A stretch of DNA of 64,000 nt from Belliella buryatensis (lineage in GTDB: Bacteria; Bacteroidota; Bacteroidia; Cytophagales; Cyclobacteriaceae). How positions within the stretch are numbered: position 1 is the stretch's first letter; each line of letters starts with the position of its first letter. The DNA lies in NCBI RefSeq assembly GCF_900188245.1, contig NZ_FZOK01000007.1, forward strand, positions 149,229 to 213,228, given 5' to 3'. Of the stretch, positions 53,748-63,910 are shown piece after piece. Under the pieces are notes generated by a model. That model did not search any database, was not told where the DNA came from, and worked only from the letters and a program-made list of their open reading frames with translations. The translations under genes were made by a program, and so were the position numbers.

Positions 53748-55943
53748 CTAATCCTTAATAGCTCGTCTAAGTCTTAAGCTATTACTTACCACTGAGACTG
53801 ATGAAAGTGCCATGGCTGCTCCAGCGATCATGGGATTGAGCAGGAAGCCGAATGCTGGGTATAACACACCAGCTGCCAAAGGAATTCCAATCACATTGTA
53901 TATAAAAGCCCAAAATAGGTTTTGTTTGATAATTTTCACCGTTTTCTTAGTGAGCTGTAGTGCTTGAGGTATTTTGATCAAGTCAGAATGTACCAGTGTG
54001 ATCTCTGCTACCTCCATCGCAATATCTGCCCCTTGCCCCATGGCAATACTCAGATCAGCGATACTCAGAGCTTCACTGTCATTGATGCCGTCTCCCACCA
54101 TAGCGACTTTTTTGCCTTTAGCTTGGAGGTTTTTGATGTAGTTAGCCTTGGCTTCTGGAAGCATTTCCGCTTCAAATTGGCTTATGCCTACGGCATTGGC
54201 GATAAAAGCTGCTGTATTTTTTTGATCTCCTGTGAGCATGTGCACTTCGATGCCTAAGGCTTGAAGTTGTTGAATCGCTTTAGGAGATGAATTTTTGATG
54301 GGATCGGTGATTTTGAAATATCCTAGTAAATTTTTTCCCTTTGCAGCGTAAACGATGATTGCTCCCTCTGCAAGCAGCTGTTCAGCTTTTTTCAGCATTG
54401 AATCATCTAGATTTACTTTTTCTTCTTTCAGCCACTTGAGATTTCCTATGCGAAAAGTGGTTTCTTCGAAAACCCCCTCCACGCCTTTTCCAGTAATGCT
54501 TTGGAAATTTTGAATTGGAGTATGATTACCTTCTAGGTACTCTGAAATGGCATTAGCCAATGGATGTTCGCTTTTTTTCTCTAAACTATATAGTGCAACC
54601 TTATCTTTTTCTTGGAAAAACTCACTTGCCACAAAAGTTTCTACTTGAGGCATTCCTTCTGTAATCGTCCCTGTTTTGTCTAGGACTAAAGTGTCAATTT
54701 GGGTACCTCTTTCAAGACTTTCTGCATCTTTGATCAGGACTCCTAGTTCTGCCCCATGCCCCATGGCTGCCATGATGGCTGTAGGTGTAGCCAATCCCAG
54801 AGCACAGGGACAGGCAATAACGTAAACAGTTATCATAGCTAACATCCCTCTGAGCCAAGCGTCGGTTGTTCCGCTTAGTCCCCAAACTAGTAAAGTGACA
54901 ATTCCAATCACCAAAACCGTTGGGACAAATATAGAGGCGATTTTATCTACAAGTTTTTGTACGGGAGCTTTTGATCCTTGTGCGGTTTTTACCCTTTGAA
55001 TAATCTGTGAGAGGAGTGTTTGGTGACTTTCAGAAGTGACCTCAAAGACAATACTACCAGCTTGATTGATAGTGCCTGCATATACTTCAGAATTAGCAGT
55101 TTTGGCAATGGGAATGGGCTCGCCAGTAAGCATGCTTTCATCTACATAAGATTCACCTTCAATGATTTTTCCATCAAGTGGAATTTTTTGGCCTGGTTTG
55201 ATAAGGATCATCTCTCCTTTTTTCACTTCATCAGTTTCCTTTAGGATTTCTTGACCATTTTCCAGAACAATCAATTCCTTTGGTTGAAGACTCATTAATT
55301 TTTTCAAGGCCTCACCTGTTCCTGCTTTGGCTCCTGCTTCGAGCATTTTTCCAAGTAGGATAAAAAATAAGATCACCGCAGCAGCTTCGAAATAGACATG
55401 TGGTTCCAAGCCCTTGCTGATCAAGAAGTCAGGAAAGAATGTATTGAAGGTACTGTAAATATAGGCGATTCCGGTACTGATGGCCACTAAGGAGTCCATA
55501 TTGGCAGACAGGTTTTTGGTCTGATTCCAGGCATTTTTGAAAAACTGATTGCCAAATACAAGAAGAATAGGAGTAGTCAGCGCCCACATGATATAATTTC
55601 CATATGGCATGTGCATCCAAAACATCCCGATCATAAAAACAGGGAAGGCCAGTATGCCAGCATAAAGCGTCTTCTGTTTGAGTTTTTGATAAGCTTCTTG
55701 CTGTTTGTTATCCAATTCCTCTTGGGTAATGTCACCTATCAGCAAATCATATCCGCTGGACTGAACGGCTTTTTTTAAATCCTCTATGCTTATTTCCAAA
55801 TCTTCCCATTCTATGATAGCGGCATGATTGGCATAGTTTACTGTGGCTGACTTTACGCCAGGACTGTTTTTCAATGTATTTTCTATTGAGACGGCACAAG
55901 CGGCGCAGCTCATGCCATCCACAGGGATTTCTTTCTTTTTCAT
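53748..55943 (-). CDS. copA: Copper-exporting P-type ATPase
   Basis: P1B-type Cu(I) export ATPase, 731 residues. One N-terminal HMA domain with Cys13-x2-Cys16 in MSCAACAVS, eight membrane helices, the CPC metal site at about residues 378-380 (ACPCALGLATP), the phosphorylation Asp422 in DKTGTITEG, the SEHPLA nucleotide site and the GDGINDSEAL hinge. It follows the CopZ-like gene in orientation but is separated from it by about 300 bp; both would handle Cu(I) detoxification. No CueR or CsoR regulator is in the window. Confidence 0.97.
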   Translation of the reverse strand: MKKKEIPVDGMSCAACAVSIENTLKNSPGVKSATVNYANHAAIIEWEDLEISIEDLKKAVQSSGYDLLIGDITQEELDNKQQEAYQKLKQKTLYAGILAFPVFMIGMFWMHMPYGNYIMWALTTPILLVFGNQFFKNAWNQTKNLSANMDSLVAISTGIAYIYSTFNTFFPDFLISKGLEPHVYFEAAAVILFFILLGKMLEAGAKAGTGEALKKLMSLQPKELIVLENGQEILKETDEVKKGEMILIKPGQKIPLDGKIIEGESYVDESMLTGEPIPIAKTANSEVYAGTINQAGSIVFEVTSESHQTLLSQIIQRVKTAQGSKAPVQKLVDKIASIFVPTVLVIGIVTLLVWGLSGTTDAWLRGMLAMITVYVIACPCALGLATPTAIMAAMGHGAELGVLIKDAESLERGTQIDTLVLDKTGTITEGMPQVETFVASEFFQEKDKVALYSLEKKSEHPLANAISEYLEGNHTPIQNFQSITGKGVEGVFEETTFRIGNLKWLKEEKVNLDDSMLKKAEQLLAEGAIIVYAAKGKNLLGYFKITDPIKNSSPKAIQQLQALGIEVHMLTGDQKNTAAFIANAVGISQFEAEMLPEAKANYIKNLQAKGKKVAMVGDGINDSEALSIADLSIAMGQGADIAMEVAEITLVHSDLIKIPQALQLTKKTVKIIKQNLFWAFIYNVIGIPLAAGVLYPAFGFLLNPMIAGAAMALSSVSVVSNSLRLRRAIKD

Positions 55944-56155
55944 TTCCGTTTGGTTTCAGTTTTTAATTCTATCTGAAAGACATCAACATACCCCAAAATT
56001 ACACGCAATTAGTTCAACATCTTTTATATAATTTTTGAAGATATTCAACAAGAAATGACCGCTCTTGTAATACCAGAAAATTTTCGAACTTTATGGTTTG
56101 TAAGCAAGTTAGTTGAACTTGTACCCAATATCTTAGCATACAACCCGATAATTCC

Positions 56156-57724
56156 ATGATTAAAGCTACAGTAGATCCCGCGTGTACCGGCCAATTCTCG
56201 CAATTATTTTTAGACTACCTAGCAGAGAAAAAAGAATTGAAGGCGTTTTACAGTCACTTTCCTAAGATTGAGAATTTCGAGAAATTGATAGCAGCAAAGG
56301 AATTTAGCCAAAGCAATAGAGAGATCTTGGTGGAGGCATTGAAGCGTCAGTATGCTGGTATATCCTTGTCTGAAGAATCCTTGTCTCAAATCAAAAGCTT
56401 AGGAGATGCTCATACTTTTACAGTGACGACTGGGCACCAGCTAAATTTGTTTACAGGGCCACTTTACTTTATCTATAAGATCGTATCCACGATCAACCTT
56501 GCGAGGCAACTGAAGTCGAAATATCCTAAGCATCATTTTGTACCTGTCTATTGGATGGGGGCGGAGGACCATGATTTTGATGAAGTCAATTATTTCAAAT
56601 TGGATGGGAAGAAGTATCAGTGGAATACCAACCAACAAGGCGCAGTTGGGGAGTTTCAAATTGATGATTCATTCAAGGAGTTTCTAAAAACAGTTCCTTT
56701 TGCACATCAAGTTTTTAAAGATGCCTATCTCAATTCCAAGACGGTAGCAGAAGCTGCAAGAAGGTATGTTCATGCTTTATTTGCAGATGAAGGCTTGGTC
56801 ATCATTGATGGGAATGATGTAGCATTGAAGAAGCTTTTGATTCCAGTGGTGGAAAGTGACCTTACAGATCATGTTCCCTTTCAGAAGGCGAATGAAAAAT
56901 CGTCTGCTTTAGAGCAATTAGGGTATAAAAGTCAGATTTTCCCTCGCGAGATCAATTTTTTCTACATGGATAAGGGTGTCAGGGAGCGAATTGAAAAGGT
57001 TGGTGGTCAGTACCAGGTACTGAATACTTCCTTGGCCTATAGTGAATCAGAAATCAAGGATTTGATCCAATCTCATCCGGAGCGATTCAGTCCCAATGTG
57101 GTGCTGAGGCCACTTTATCAGGAGATGATTCTTCCTAATATTGCTTATTTGGGAGGCCCTGCTGAGGTTGCCTATTGGTTTCAGTTGAAGGGCGTTTTTG
57201 AATACTATCAAGTTCCATTTCCAGCTGTGATGCCTCGTAATTTTGCGGTCGTCTTAGATCCTTTGGTGCAGAAGAAGCAAGAGCAGTTGGGTTTATCAGA
57301 TGAAGAATTGTTCGTAGATTTTGAAGGATGGAAAAAAGCGCATGTTGCTCAAAATGCCATATTGGATATTAGCTTATCTGAAGAGAAGCAGCAACTTGCT
57401 TTGCTTATGACAGCGGCTTCGCAGCGAGCAGTGAAAGTGGATGCTACTTTGGGGTCAGCTTTTGAGGCGGCCAAGGTGAGGTCAATAAAAATATTAGATC
57501 ACCTAGCTGGAAAGGTTAGAAAAGCCGAGGAACGCAGGTTAGCCACTGATTTGAATAGGATGCAGACTTTGAAGCAAATGATGTATCCTGGTGGAAGTCC
57601 ACAGGAAAGGGTTGAAAACATGATGAAGTTCTATCTCGCTGATGAGGGCTTTATAGGTAAACTTTTGGCTAGTTTTGATCCGTTGGATTTCAATTATTTG
57701 ATATTGAAGTTGGAAAATGAATAA
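56156..57724 (+). CDS. bshC: Bacillithiol biosynthesis cysteine-adding enzyme BshC
   Basis: Last enzyme of bacillithiol synthesis, joining Cys to GlcN-malate; 522 residues, typical. Conserved segments: TVTTGHQLNLFTGPLYFIYK (about residues 89-108), FVPVYWMGAEDHDFDEV (about 127-143), NVVLRPLYQEMILPNIAYLG (about 315-334) with the substrate site, and a C-terminal coiled coil (ERRLATDLNRMQTLKQMM). Bacillithiol is the main low-molecular thiol in many Bacteroidota. It overlaps the following gene by 8 bp. Confidence 0.95.
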   Translation: MIKATVDPACTGQFSQLFLDYLAEKKELKAFYSHFPKIENFEKLIAAKEFSQSNREILVEALKRQYAGISLSEESLSQIKSLGDAHTFTVTTGHQLNLFTGPLYFIYKIVSTINLARQLKSKYPKHHFVPVYWMGAEDHDFDEVNYFKLDGKKYQWNTNQQGAVGEFQIDDSFKEFLKTVPFAHQVFKDAYLNSKTVAEAARRYVHALFADEGLVIIDGNDVALKKLLIPVVESDLTDHVPFQKANEKSSALEQLGYKSQIFPREINFFYMDKGVRERIEKVGGQYQVLNTSLAYSESEIKDLIQSHPERFSPNVVLRPLYQEMILPNIAYLGGPAEVAYWFQLKGVFEYYQVPFPAVMPRNFAVVLDPLVQKKQEQLGLSDEELFVDFEGWKKAHVAQNAILDISLSEEKQQLALLMTAASQRAVKVDATLGSAFEAAKVRSIKILDHLAGKVRKAEERRLATDLNRMQTLKQMMYPGGSPQERVENMMKFYLADEGFIGKLLASFDPLDFNYLILKLENE

Positions 57725-58283
57725 GGGACAAATTAGGGCTGAACACAGGAAAAAGAGGGCTGAGTTGACTTCGCTTGAGATTCAGGAAAAGTCAGAAATG
57801 ATCCATCAGCGCTTTCTTGATTTTTTGGTGAAATATCCAGATATCAAGCATTTGCATGTTTTTTTGTCTATCGAACGACTCAAAGAAATAGACAGTTTCC
57901 CATTGATTGCAATTTTACTTGATCAAGGTTATCAACTTTATACGTCGATTTTGGATACTGAGTCGGGTGAATTGAAGACTGTGTATTTGAAGAATTTGGA
58001 AGATTTGACAATCGACAGTTGGGGGATTCCTGTGCCTAGTTTGGCAGATGTTGCAGCTCTTGATCAAATACAATTGGTTTTGGTTCCGCTTTTAGCTTAT
58101 GACCAAAAGGGGAATAGACTTGGCTATGGGAAAGGATATTACGATGGGTTTTTGAGTAAATTGGATCAGGAAGTAATGAAGGTGGGTGTAAGTTTTTTTG
58201 AACCTGTAGTAAAAATCGATCAAGAATGGCACGATATTCCCTTAGATTTGTGCATCACTCCTCAGGAGGTGTTTTTCTTTTAA
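57717..58283 (+). CDS. 5-formyltetrahydrofolate cyclo-ligase
   Basis: A 188-residue enzyme that converts 5-formyl-THF to 5,10-methenyl-THF with ATP, returning stored folate to the one-carbon pool. Family signs: RAEHRKKRAELTS at the N-terminus, VPLLAYDQKGNRLGYGKGYY (about residues 122-141) with the Gly-rich nucleotide loop, DGFL and the C-terminal DIPLDLCITPQEV. It overlaps bshC by 8 bp, so they are co-transcribed; the two pathways are not otherwise linked. Confidence 0.92.
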   Translation: MNKGQIRAEHRKKRAELTSLEIQEKSEMIHQRFLDFLVKYPDIKHLHVFLSIERLKEIDSFPLIAILLDQGYQLYTSILDTESGELKTVYLKNLEDLTIDSWGIPVPSLADVAALDQIQLVLVPLLAYDQKGNRLGYGKGYYDGFLSKLDQEVMKVGVSFFEPVVKIDQEWHDIPLDLCITPQEVFFF

Positions 58284-58316
58284 TTATTTGATATATTTAT
58301 TCTAAACTACAAAAAC

Positions 58317-58799
58317 ATGAAAAAGGTAATTTACACGCTTGTAATCCTCGCCTTTATGGCTGTAGGTAATGAAACTTTGGCACAAGGTTACAACACAGGG
58401 ATCGGTCTGAGAGCTGGTGTTGGCAATGGTCTGACTGTAAAACATTTTCTAACTGAAAAAGGAGCTATAGAGGGGATTTTGCATTCTAGATGGAGGGGTT
58501 TGGTCATTACAGGACTTTATGAAGTACATAATGACATCAGAGAAGTAAGAGGATTGCGTTGGTTTTATGGTGGTGGTGCACATATTGGTACTTGGAATGC
58601 CAACAGGGGAAATACTCCTTGGGGAGAGCCCAACAGAAGCTATACTGTGATCGGTTTGGATGGTATCATTGGTTTAGATTATAAATTCACCGATGCACCA
58701 ATCAACTTATCGTTAGATTATAAGCCAGCATTCAATATTTCTGGCTATACAGGATGGTGGGGTGATGAGGTCGCACTGTCGATTCGATTTACATTCTAA
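58317..58799 (+). CDS. Small exported beta-barrel-like outer-membrane protein
   Basis: A 160-residue protein with a signal peptide (about residues 1-22, ending ETLAQ) and a body of alternating hydrophobic strands (TGIGLRAGVGNGLTV, GLVITGLYEVH, YTVIGLDGIIGLDYKF, NLSLDYKPAFNI) ending in a C-terminal aromatic strand VALSIRFTF, the barrel end signal. An eight-stranded barrel is likely. No specific family was recognised. Its own terminator follows at 58822. Confidence 0.75.
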   Translation: MKKVIYTLVILAFMAVGNETLAQGYNTGIGLRAGVGNGLTVKHFLTEKGAIEGILHSRWRGLVITGLYEVHNDIREVRGLRWFYGGGAHIGTWNANRGNTPWGEPNRSYTVIGLDGIIGLDYKFTDAPINLSLDYKPAFNISGYTGWWGDEVALSIRFTF

Positions 58800-58821
58800 G
58801 TTATCTAATTAGATCTTTTTG

Positions 58822-58852
58822 AAAGCCATGGATTTATTTCATGGCTTTTTTT
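58822..58852 (+). terminator. Rho-independent terminator
   Basis: AAAGCCATG pairs with CATGGCTTT around a 9-nt loop, then seven T; 22 bp after the stop of the small outer-membrane protein gene. Confidence 0.85.
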
Positions 58853-59050
58853 GTGAGTTTTTAGAAAATATTTTAAAAAAAACGGTAATTTTTTTGAATA
58901 AAAAAAAATGAGATACAAATTAAAATTTATGTTAAAAACATGTAATACTGATAAAAACCACCTTTTGCTTTAAGTGTTGTTGAGAGATTGTTCTTTTGTA
59001 AAGTTCTGAATTTAAGTAATATTTACATCATAACTACTCAAAATGATCTT

Positions 59051-62000
59051 ATGAAAAAAGTTTTACTTCTTATCTTTTTTACATTATCGTTTTTCGGTCA
59101 AGCATCATATTCCCAAAATGTTTTGATATCTGGACAGATTTTATCGGATGAAATGGGAGGCCCATTATCTGGGGTTGATGTTTTAGTGAAAGGCACTACT
59201 CGCCGTACGGTTTCAGACATGGATGGTCGGTATACCATTCAGGCCAGTGCAAATGAAACCCTGGTGTTTTCATTTATTGGATTTGTTTCCCAAGAATTTG
59301 CAGTGGGAAGCGCTTCTACAATCAATGTGACTTTAAACTCAGACGCCAAAACCATTGGAGAAGTAGTGGAAGTGGGATATGGTAGCACTACTAAAGGAGA
59401 TTTGACAGTGAACATTGCTTCTGTCAAAGGAGATGCCTTGGCAACTGTACCAGTTCCCAACTTCCAAGAAGCTCTTCATGGTAGATTGGCTGGTGTATTT
59501 GTAGAATCTTCTAACGGAAAATTGGGTGAAGGTGTAAAGATCCGTGTTCGTGGTACCACATCTATTTCTGGGGGTAATGATCCTCTTTATGTGATCGATG
59601 GTATACCTATGACCACAACTGGTGCGATTGGACTTTACAATCCACTTTCTGACATTAACTTCAATGATATTGAGTCTTTTGAAGTTTTGAAAGATGCTTC
59701 TGCTGCTGCAATTTATGGTGCTCGTGCTGCAAACGGCGTAGTTTTGATCACAACTAGATCTGGAGCCAAAGGTAAAACCAAGTTCAATGTGGGTATTCAA
59801 AGAGGGGTATCTTCTCCTACTAGGCTGAGAGAGTTTTTGAATACTTCCGAATATATTGAATTAATGCGTGAAGCAGGGAATAACTATGACCGTAGAGTTT
59901 TTGGGACTGACCCTCTGAATAACCCTGCAGATTATCCTGGATCTGAATTACAATTTGTGGATCGAGAATTTGATATCCTTTCTGGTTGGTCAGAATGGAG
60001 AACAGGAGAAACAGATACAGATTGGCAAAAGCAAGCTTTCAACCCTAATGCAGGAACTTTGAATGTAAATTTCTCTGCTTCTGGAGGGGACGAGAAGACC
60101 AGATTTTTCTTTTCAGGAGCTTACGACAAGCAGGATGGGATTTTGATCAGAAATGATTTTGAAAGGGTGTCTAGTAGGTTGAGACTTGACCATAATTTGA
60201 ATAATAGATTTTTAATTGGAGGGTCTTTTTATTTGGCTAGAGTACAAAATAATAAGGTTTCAAATGATTTGGCATTCAATAATCCAATGCAATTGGTTGC
60301 ACTAGCACCTATTACTCCTATTCGAGATTTGAATGGACAATTGTATGACAGACCTACAACTACCTATTATAATAACTTGATCGATTCTGAAAATGCAGAA
60401 TGGTTGAATACTTCTTTTAGAAATATCACCAATATATATGGGGAGTACAGATTAAGAGATGATTTGAGGTTCCGTTCTGAGTTTGGTGTAGATATCATGA
60501 ATCAAAATGAAGAGCAGTTCTTTGGATCTAGAACTAATGTTGGTCTTTCTACCAATGGTAATGCTAGATCTAGATGGACTAGGATTTTCAATTACAACAC
60601 CAATAATTACTTCACTTACACCAAAAATTTTGCTGACAAGCATGATTTAGAAGCGATTGCTGGGATGTCTTTCCAGAAGTCTGATCAGTATTTCACCTTC
60701 GTGGAAGGACAGGAGTTCCCTTTTGATGAGTTGAGAACACTAGCTTCTGCCGCAGAAATCATAGGTGGTTCTTCTTCTGTGACCAACTTCTCTTTCTTGT
60801 CTTACTTCACAAGAGTAAATTACAAGTATGCAGGTAAATATTTGGCAACTTTGAGTGCAAGGATAGACGGGTCGTCTAGATTTGGGGAAAACAACAAGTA
60901 TGGTTTCTTCCCAGCGGCTTCCGTGGGTTGGATTTTGTCAGAAGAGGGCTTCTTGAAAGGCAATGAAAAACTGAGCTTGTTAAAGTTGAGAGCTTCTTAT
61001 GGTCTGACTGGAAATTCCGAAATTGGTGATTTTAATCATTTAGGAATTTTTGGAGCGACTAATTATGGAACAGCATCAGGTATAGTTCCTACAATAGCAC
61101 CCAATCCAAATCTTACATGGGAGAATACAACTCAATTAAATTTAGGACTTGAATTCTCTTTATTCAATGATAGAATCACAGGGGAAGTCGATCTTTATGA
61201 CAAAAACACATCAGGTTTATTGCTGAATGTCCCAGTACCTACTACTTCTGGATTCAATATTCAGAGACAGAATGTGGGTAGAATGCAAAATTACGGGATG
61301 GAAATTGTCCTCAACTCAGTCAATGTTGCCAGACAGGACTTCACCTGGAATACATCATTCAACTTTGCTAGAAACATCAATAGGGTGAGAGAGCTTGCTC
61401 CAGGTCAGACTTCCATTCCTCCAGCTTCTTCGAGGTTCTTGAATGGCGTATTTATAGGTCAGTCAATCGGAGTGTTTTATGGTCCAGCTTATGCAGGTGT
61501 AGACCCAGCTAATGGCGATGCACTTTACTATACCAATGCAGAAAGAACTGAGACTACTAATAACTACAACGAGGCTGAAAGACAATTTGTAGGTGATCCA
61601 AATCCGAAATTCTTTGGAGGTATTACTAATAACTTGACCTATAAAAACTTTGATTTGAGCATCCTTTTCCAAGGTGTATATGGCAATGATATTTTTGATG
61701 CAGGCAATGAATTTCATTCTTCTGTAGGGTTTAGATTTGACAACTCTACTAGAGATCAGTTGAGAAGATGGCAAAATCCGGGGGACATTACAGATGTTCC
61801 ACAATCAAGACTGGGTTTGTGTAATGGATGTAGACCATCGAGTAGATTTATATCAGATGGTAGTTATTTGAGATTGAGAACCTTGACTTTTGGATACAAT
61901 ATTCCAAAAGCACAGCTAGAAAGATTCAAGGTAAACTCCATGCGTGTGTTCTTCACAGGACAGAACCTGTTGACATTGACCAATTACAAAGGATGGGACC

Positions 62001-62107
62001 CTGAGGTGAATACAGACTATATAATTAGCAATATTTTATCTGGGAATAACTTTTACTCCGCACCACAGACTAAGACTTTCTCTTTGGGTATTAATGTAGG
62101 ATTTTAA
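59051..62107 (+). CDS. susC: SusC/RagA family TonB-dependent outer-membrane transporter
   Basis: A 1018-residue TonB-dependent receptor. Start ATG 59051 gives a normal signal peptide (MKKVLLLIFFTLSFFGQASY), whereas an in-frame ATG at 58988 would add 21 residues. Then a carboxypeptidase-D-like domain (about residues 25-98, GGPLSGVDVLVKGTTRRTVS), TonB box near VVEVGYGS (about 107), plug (FQEALHGRLAGVFVESSNGK; ESFEVLKDASAAAIYGARAA at about 207) and barrel ending in SLGINVGF. The substrate is unknown; this copy has only a SusD partner and no adjacent regulator. Confidence 0.95.
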   Translation: MKKVLLLIFFTLSFFGQASYSQNVLISGQILSDEMGGPLSGVDVLVKGTTRRTVSDMDGRYTIQASANETLVFSFIGFVSQEFAVGSASTINVTLNSDAKTIGEVVEVGYGSTTKGDLTVNIASVKGDALATVPVPNFQEALHGRLAGVFVESSNGKLGEGVKIRVRGTTSISGGNDPLYVIDGIPMTTTGAIGLYNPLSDINFNDIESFEVLKDASAAAIYGARAANGVVLITTRSGAKGKTKFNVGIQRGVSSPTRLREFLNTSEYIELMREAGNNYDRRVFGTDPLNNPADYPGSELQFVDREFDILSGWSEWRTGETDTDWQKQAFNPNAGTLNVNFSASGGDEKTRFFFSGAYDKQDGILIRNDFERVSSRLRLDHNLNNRFLIGGSFYLARVQNNKVSNDLAFNNPMQLVALAPITPIRDLNGQLYDRPTTTYYNNLIDSENAEWLNTSFRNITNIYGEYRLRDDLRFRSEFGVDIMNQNEEQFFGSRTNVGLSTNGNARSRWTRIFNYNTNNYFTYTKNFADKHDLEAIAGMSFQKSDQYFTFVEGQEFPFDELRTLASAAEIIGGSSSVTNFSFLSYFTRVNYKYAGKYLATLSARIDGSSRFGENNKYGFFPAASVGWILSEEGFLKGNEKLSLLKLRASYGLTGNSEIGDFNHLGIFGATNYGTASGIVPTIAPNPNLTWENTTQLNLGLEFSLFNDRITGEVDLYDKNTSGLLLNVPVPTTSGFNIQRQNVGRMQNYGMEIVLNSVNVARQDFTWNTSFNFARNINRVRELAPGQTSIPPASSRFLNGVFIGQSIGVFYGPAYAGVDPANGDALYYTNAERTETTNNYNEAERQFVGDPNPKFFGGITNNLTYKNFDLSILFQGVYGNDIFDAGNEFHSSVGFRFDNSTRDQLRRWQNPGDITDVPQSRLGLCNGCRPSSRFISDGSYLRLRTLTFGYNIPKAQLERFKVNSMRVFFTGQNLLTLTNYKGWDPEVNTDYIISNILSGNNFYSAPQTKTFSLGINVGF

Positions 62108-62120
62108 ATAAGATACGAAG

Positions 62121-63485
62121 ATGAAAAAATATATAATCACGGGATTAATAGGATTGACAGCGGTTTTTAGTAGCTGTGACGATCAATTGTTCATCTCTCC
62201 ACAACAAAGTATCGATCAAAGCTTGGCATTGAATTCTGATGCTAATGTAAAGAGTGTTTTGTTGGGGGCATATGCAGAAATGAGAAGTACGTCCCTTTAC
62301 GGAGGTAGATTACAGCTTTATTCAGAAATGCTAGGAGCAAACAATGAAGTAAGGTGGGAAGGTACTTTCAACCAACCAAGGGAGATGTTTAACAAGCAGA
62401 TTTTTGTGAACAATTCCTTTGTAGAAGGAACATGGGCTGCTGCTTATAGGGCTATTAACGTAGCGAATAATGTCCTTTCTGCCTTGGATGTAGTGAATGA
62501 ATCTGACAGAGGAAGAGTAGAAGGAGAGGCTTTGTTTATTAGAGGTTCTATGTACTTCGAATTGATCAAGCTTTATGCTCAGCCTTACACTTCGGGCAAT
62601 GTAAGCGCCAATCTTGGTGTCCCATTGGTTTTGCAGCCTACTCGTCAGATAGATGATGAGAGCTTTGTTAGTAGAAATACGGTAGAAGAAGTATATCAGC
62701 AGATTCTAAATGATTTGAATAGAGCAGAATCACTATTACCTGCGGTAAACTCCTTCTTGGCTAGAAACTATGTAGTATCGGCTCAGCTATCTCGTGTATA
62801 CCTACAAATGGAAAGATTTGGGGATGCTAGGGATGCAGCTAACCGAGCGATCAATACCGCTACTACAAATGGGAAAAGCTTGGTGCCAGTATTTATGAAT
62901 GCTTTCAACACGGACAATGACTCTCAAGAGGATTTGTTTACCATTCAAGTCAATACCCAGGATACTGCTAATGACATGTTCTTGTTCTACTCCTTGCCTC
63001 AGTTTGGTGCTAGAGGTGGAGATGTGGCGATACTTTCTCAGCATATTGCACAATACGAGGCTGACGATGATAGATTGGATCAATTCTTCTTTGATGCAGG
63101 TGAGGAAAGAACAGCCAAGTGGAGGGATCAATTTAAGAATGTAAAAGTGATGCGCTTGGCGGAATTATATCTGACAAGAGCTGAAGCAAACTTAAGAGCC
63201 AGCGCTACAACAGGAGCCACACCGCTAGAAGATATCAATAGAGTGAGGGCACGTGTAGGCCTTCCAGCTTTGACGACGGTGACATTGGAGCAGATTTTAA
63301 GAGAAAGAAAGCTTGAATTGGCGCACGAAGGTCATGCGATTCATGATGTGAAAAGGACTCGTGGTTCGGTGACAGAAGGAAATACCACTTATCAATTTAA
63401 CGACCCTAGGATGGTATTCCCGATTCCACAGAGGGAGATGGATGCCAATCCGAATTTGGTACAGAACCAAGGGTATGGAAATTAA
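62121..63485 (+). CDS. susD: SusD/RagB family outer-membrane lipoprotein
   Basis: A 454-residue lipoprotein with signal ending at Cys19 (VFSSCDD) and the SusD plan: LFISPQQSIDQ, GEALFIRGSMYFELIKLYAQ (about residues 134-153) in the TPR part, and the C-terminal signature LEQILRERKLELAHEGHAIH followed by DVKRTRG and MVFPIPQREM. It is 13 bp after susC and is the last gene before a strong terminator. It forms the surface lid of the SusC pair. Confidence 0.93.
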   Translation: MKKYIITGLIGLTAVFSSCDDQLFISPQQSIDQSLALNSDANVKSVLLGAYAEMRSTSLYGGRLQLYSEMLGANNEVRWEGTFNQPREMFNKQIFVNNSFVEGTWAAAYRAINVANNVLSALDVVNESDRGRVEGEALFIRGSMYFELIKLYAQPYTSGNVSANLGVPLVLQPTRQIDDESFVSRNTVEEVYQQILNDLNRAESLLPAVNSFLARNYVVSAQLSRVYLQMERFGDARDAANRAINTATTNGKSLVPVFMNAFNTDNDSQEDLFTIQVNTQDTANDMFLFYSLPQFGARGGDVAILSQHIAQYEADDDRLDQFFFDAGEERTAKWRDQFKNVKVMRLAELYLTRAEANLRASATTGATPLEDINRVRARVGLPALTTVTLEQILRERKLELAHEGHAIHDVKRTRGSVTEGNTTYQFNDPRMVFPIPQREMDANPNLVQNQGYGN

Positions 63486-63515
63486 TCAATAGCTTTAAAT
63501 TAAAACAGGTAATAG

Positions 63516-63553
63516 ATCAAGGGAATCCCAGTGGGGTTCCCTTGATTTTTTTA
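63516..63553 (+). terminator. Rho-independent terminator of the second SusCD operon
   Basis: ATCAAGGGAATCCC pairs with GGGGTTCCCTTGAT, then a run of seven T; 30 bp past the susD stop. Confidence 0.88.
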
Positions 63554-63840
63554 TGGGAAGTTTGGAATATGAATAAGTGGGTTTGCTAAGTTTTTGAATT
63601 TGGAGCGCTGAAGCGCAGGGATTGGCGCGAATGTATCTAGAGTATTAAAAAATAGTCAAAATTGGATATGATAGTTCGAATTGCTCTACCCTTTTCAGTC
63701 TACTTATGCCAAGCATTTCAGTTCAAACTGTGTCAGTTTAGGCAAGATCGAAATAACCAACAATAAGGATGGATTGTTTTTTTTATTGAGAGGAGTGGTT
63801 TTGATAGAAATCTAATTCTCTCTTACTTTTTGTTCCCGTA

Positions 63841-63907
63841 TCCCGAAGTCTCGGGACGGGACAGGCTCCCGATAGTGATCGGGACAGGCTCCGATAGCGA
63901 TCGGGGG
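63841..63907. repeat. Stacked GATCGGGA palindromes with 23-bp direct repeat
   Basis: Three consecutive hairpins: TCCCGAAGTCTCGGGA (63841-63856), TCCCGATAGTGATCGGGA (63867-63884) and CCGATAGCGATCGG (63891-63904). GGGACAGGCTCC occurs at 63858 and again at 63881, a 23-bp period. It looks like a decaying dispersed repeat. Confidence 0.7.
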
Positions 63908-63910
63908 TCG

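Noticed and set aside
63841..63907. CRISPR-like repeat array
   Set aside because: Only two direct-repeat copies, no regular spacers, and no cas gene; palindromes explain the pattern.
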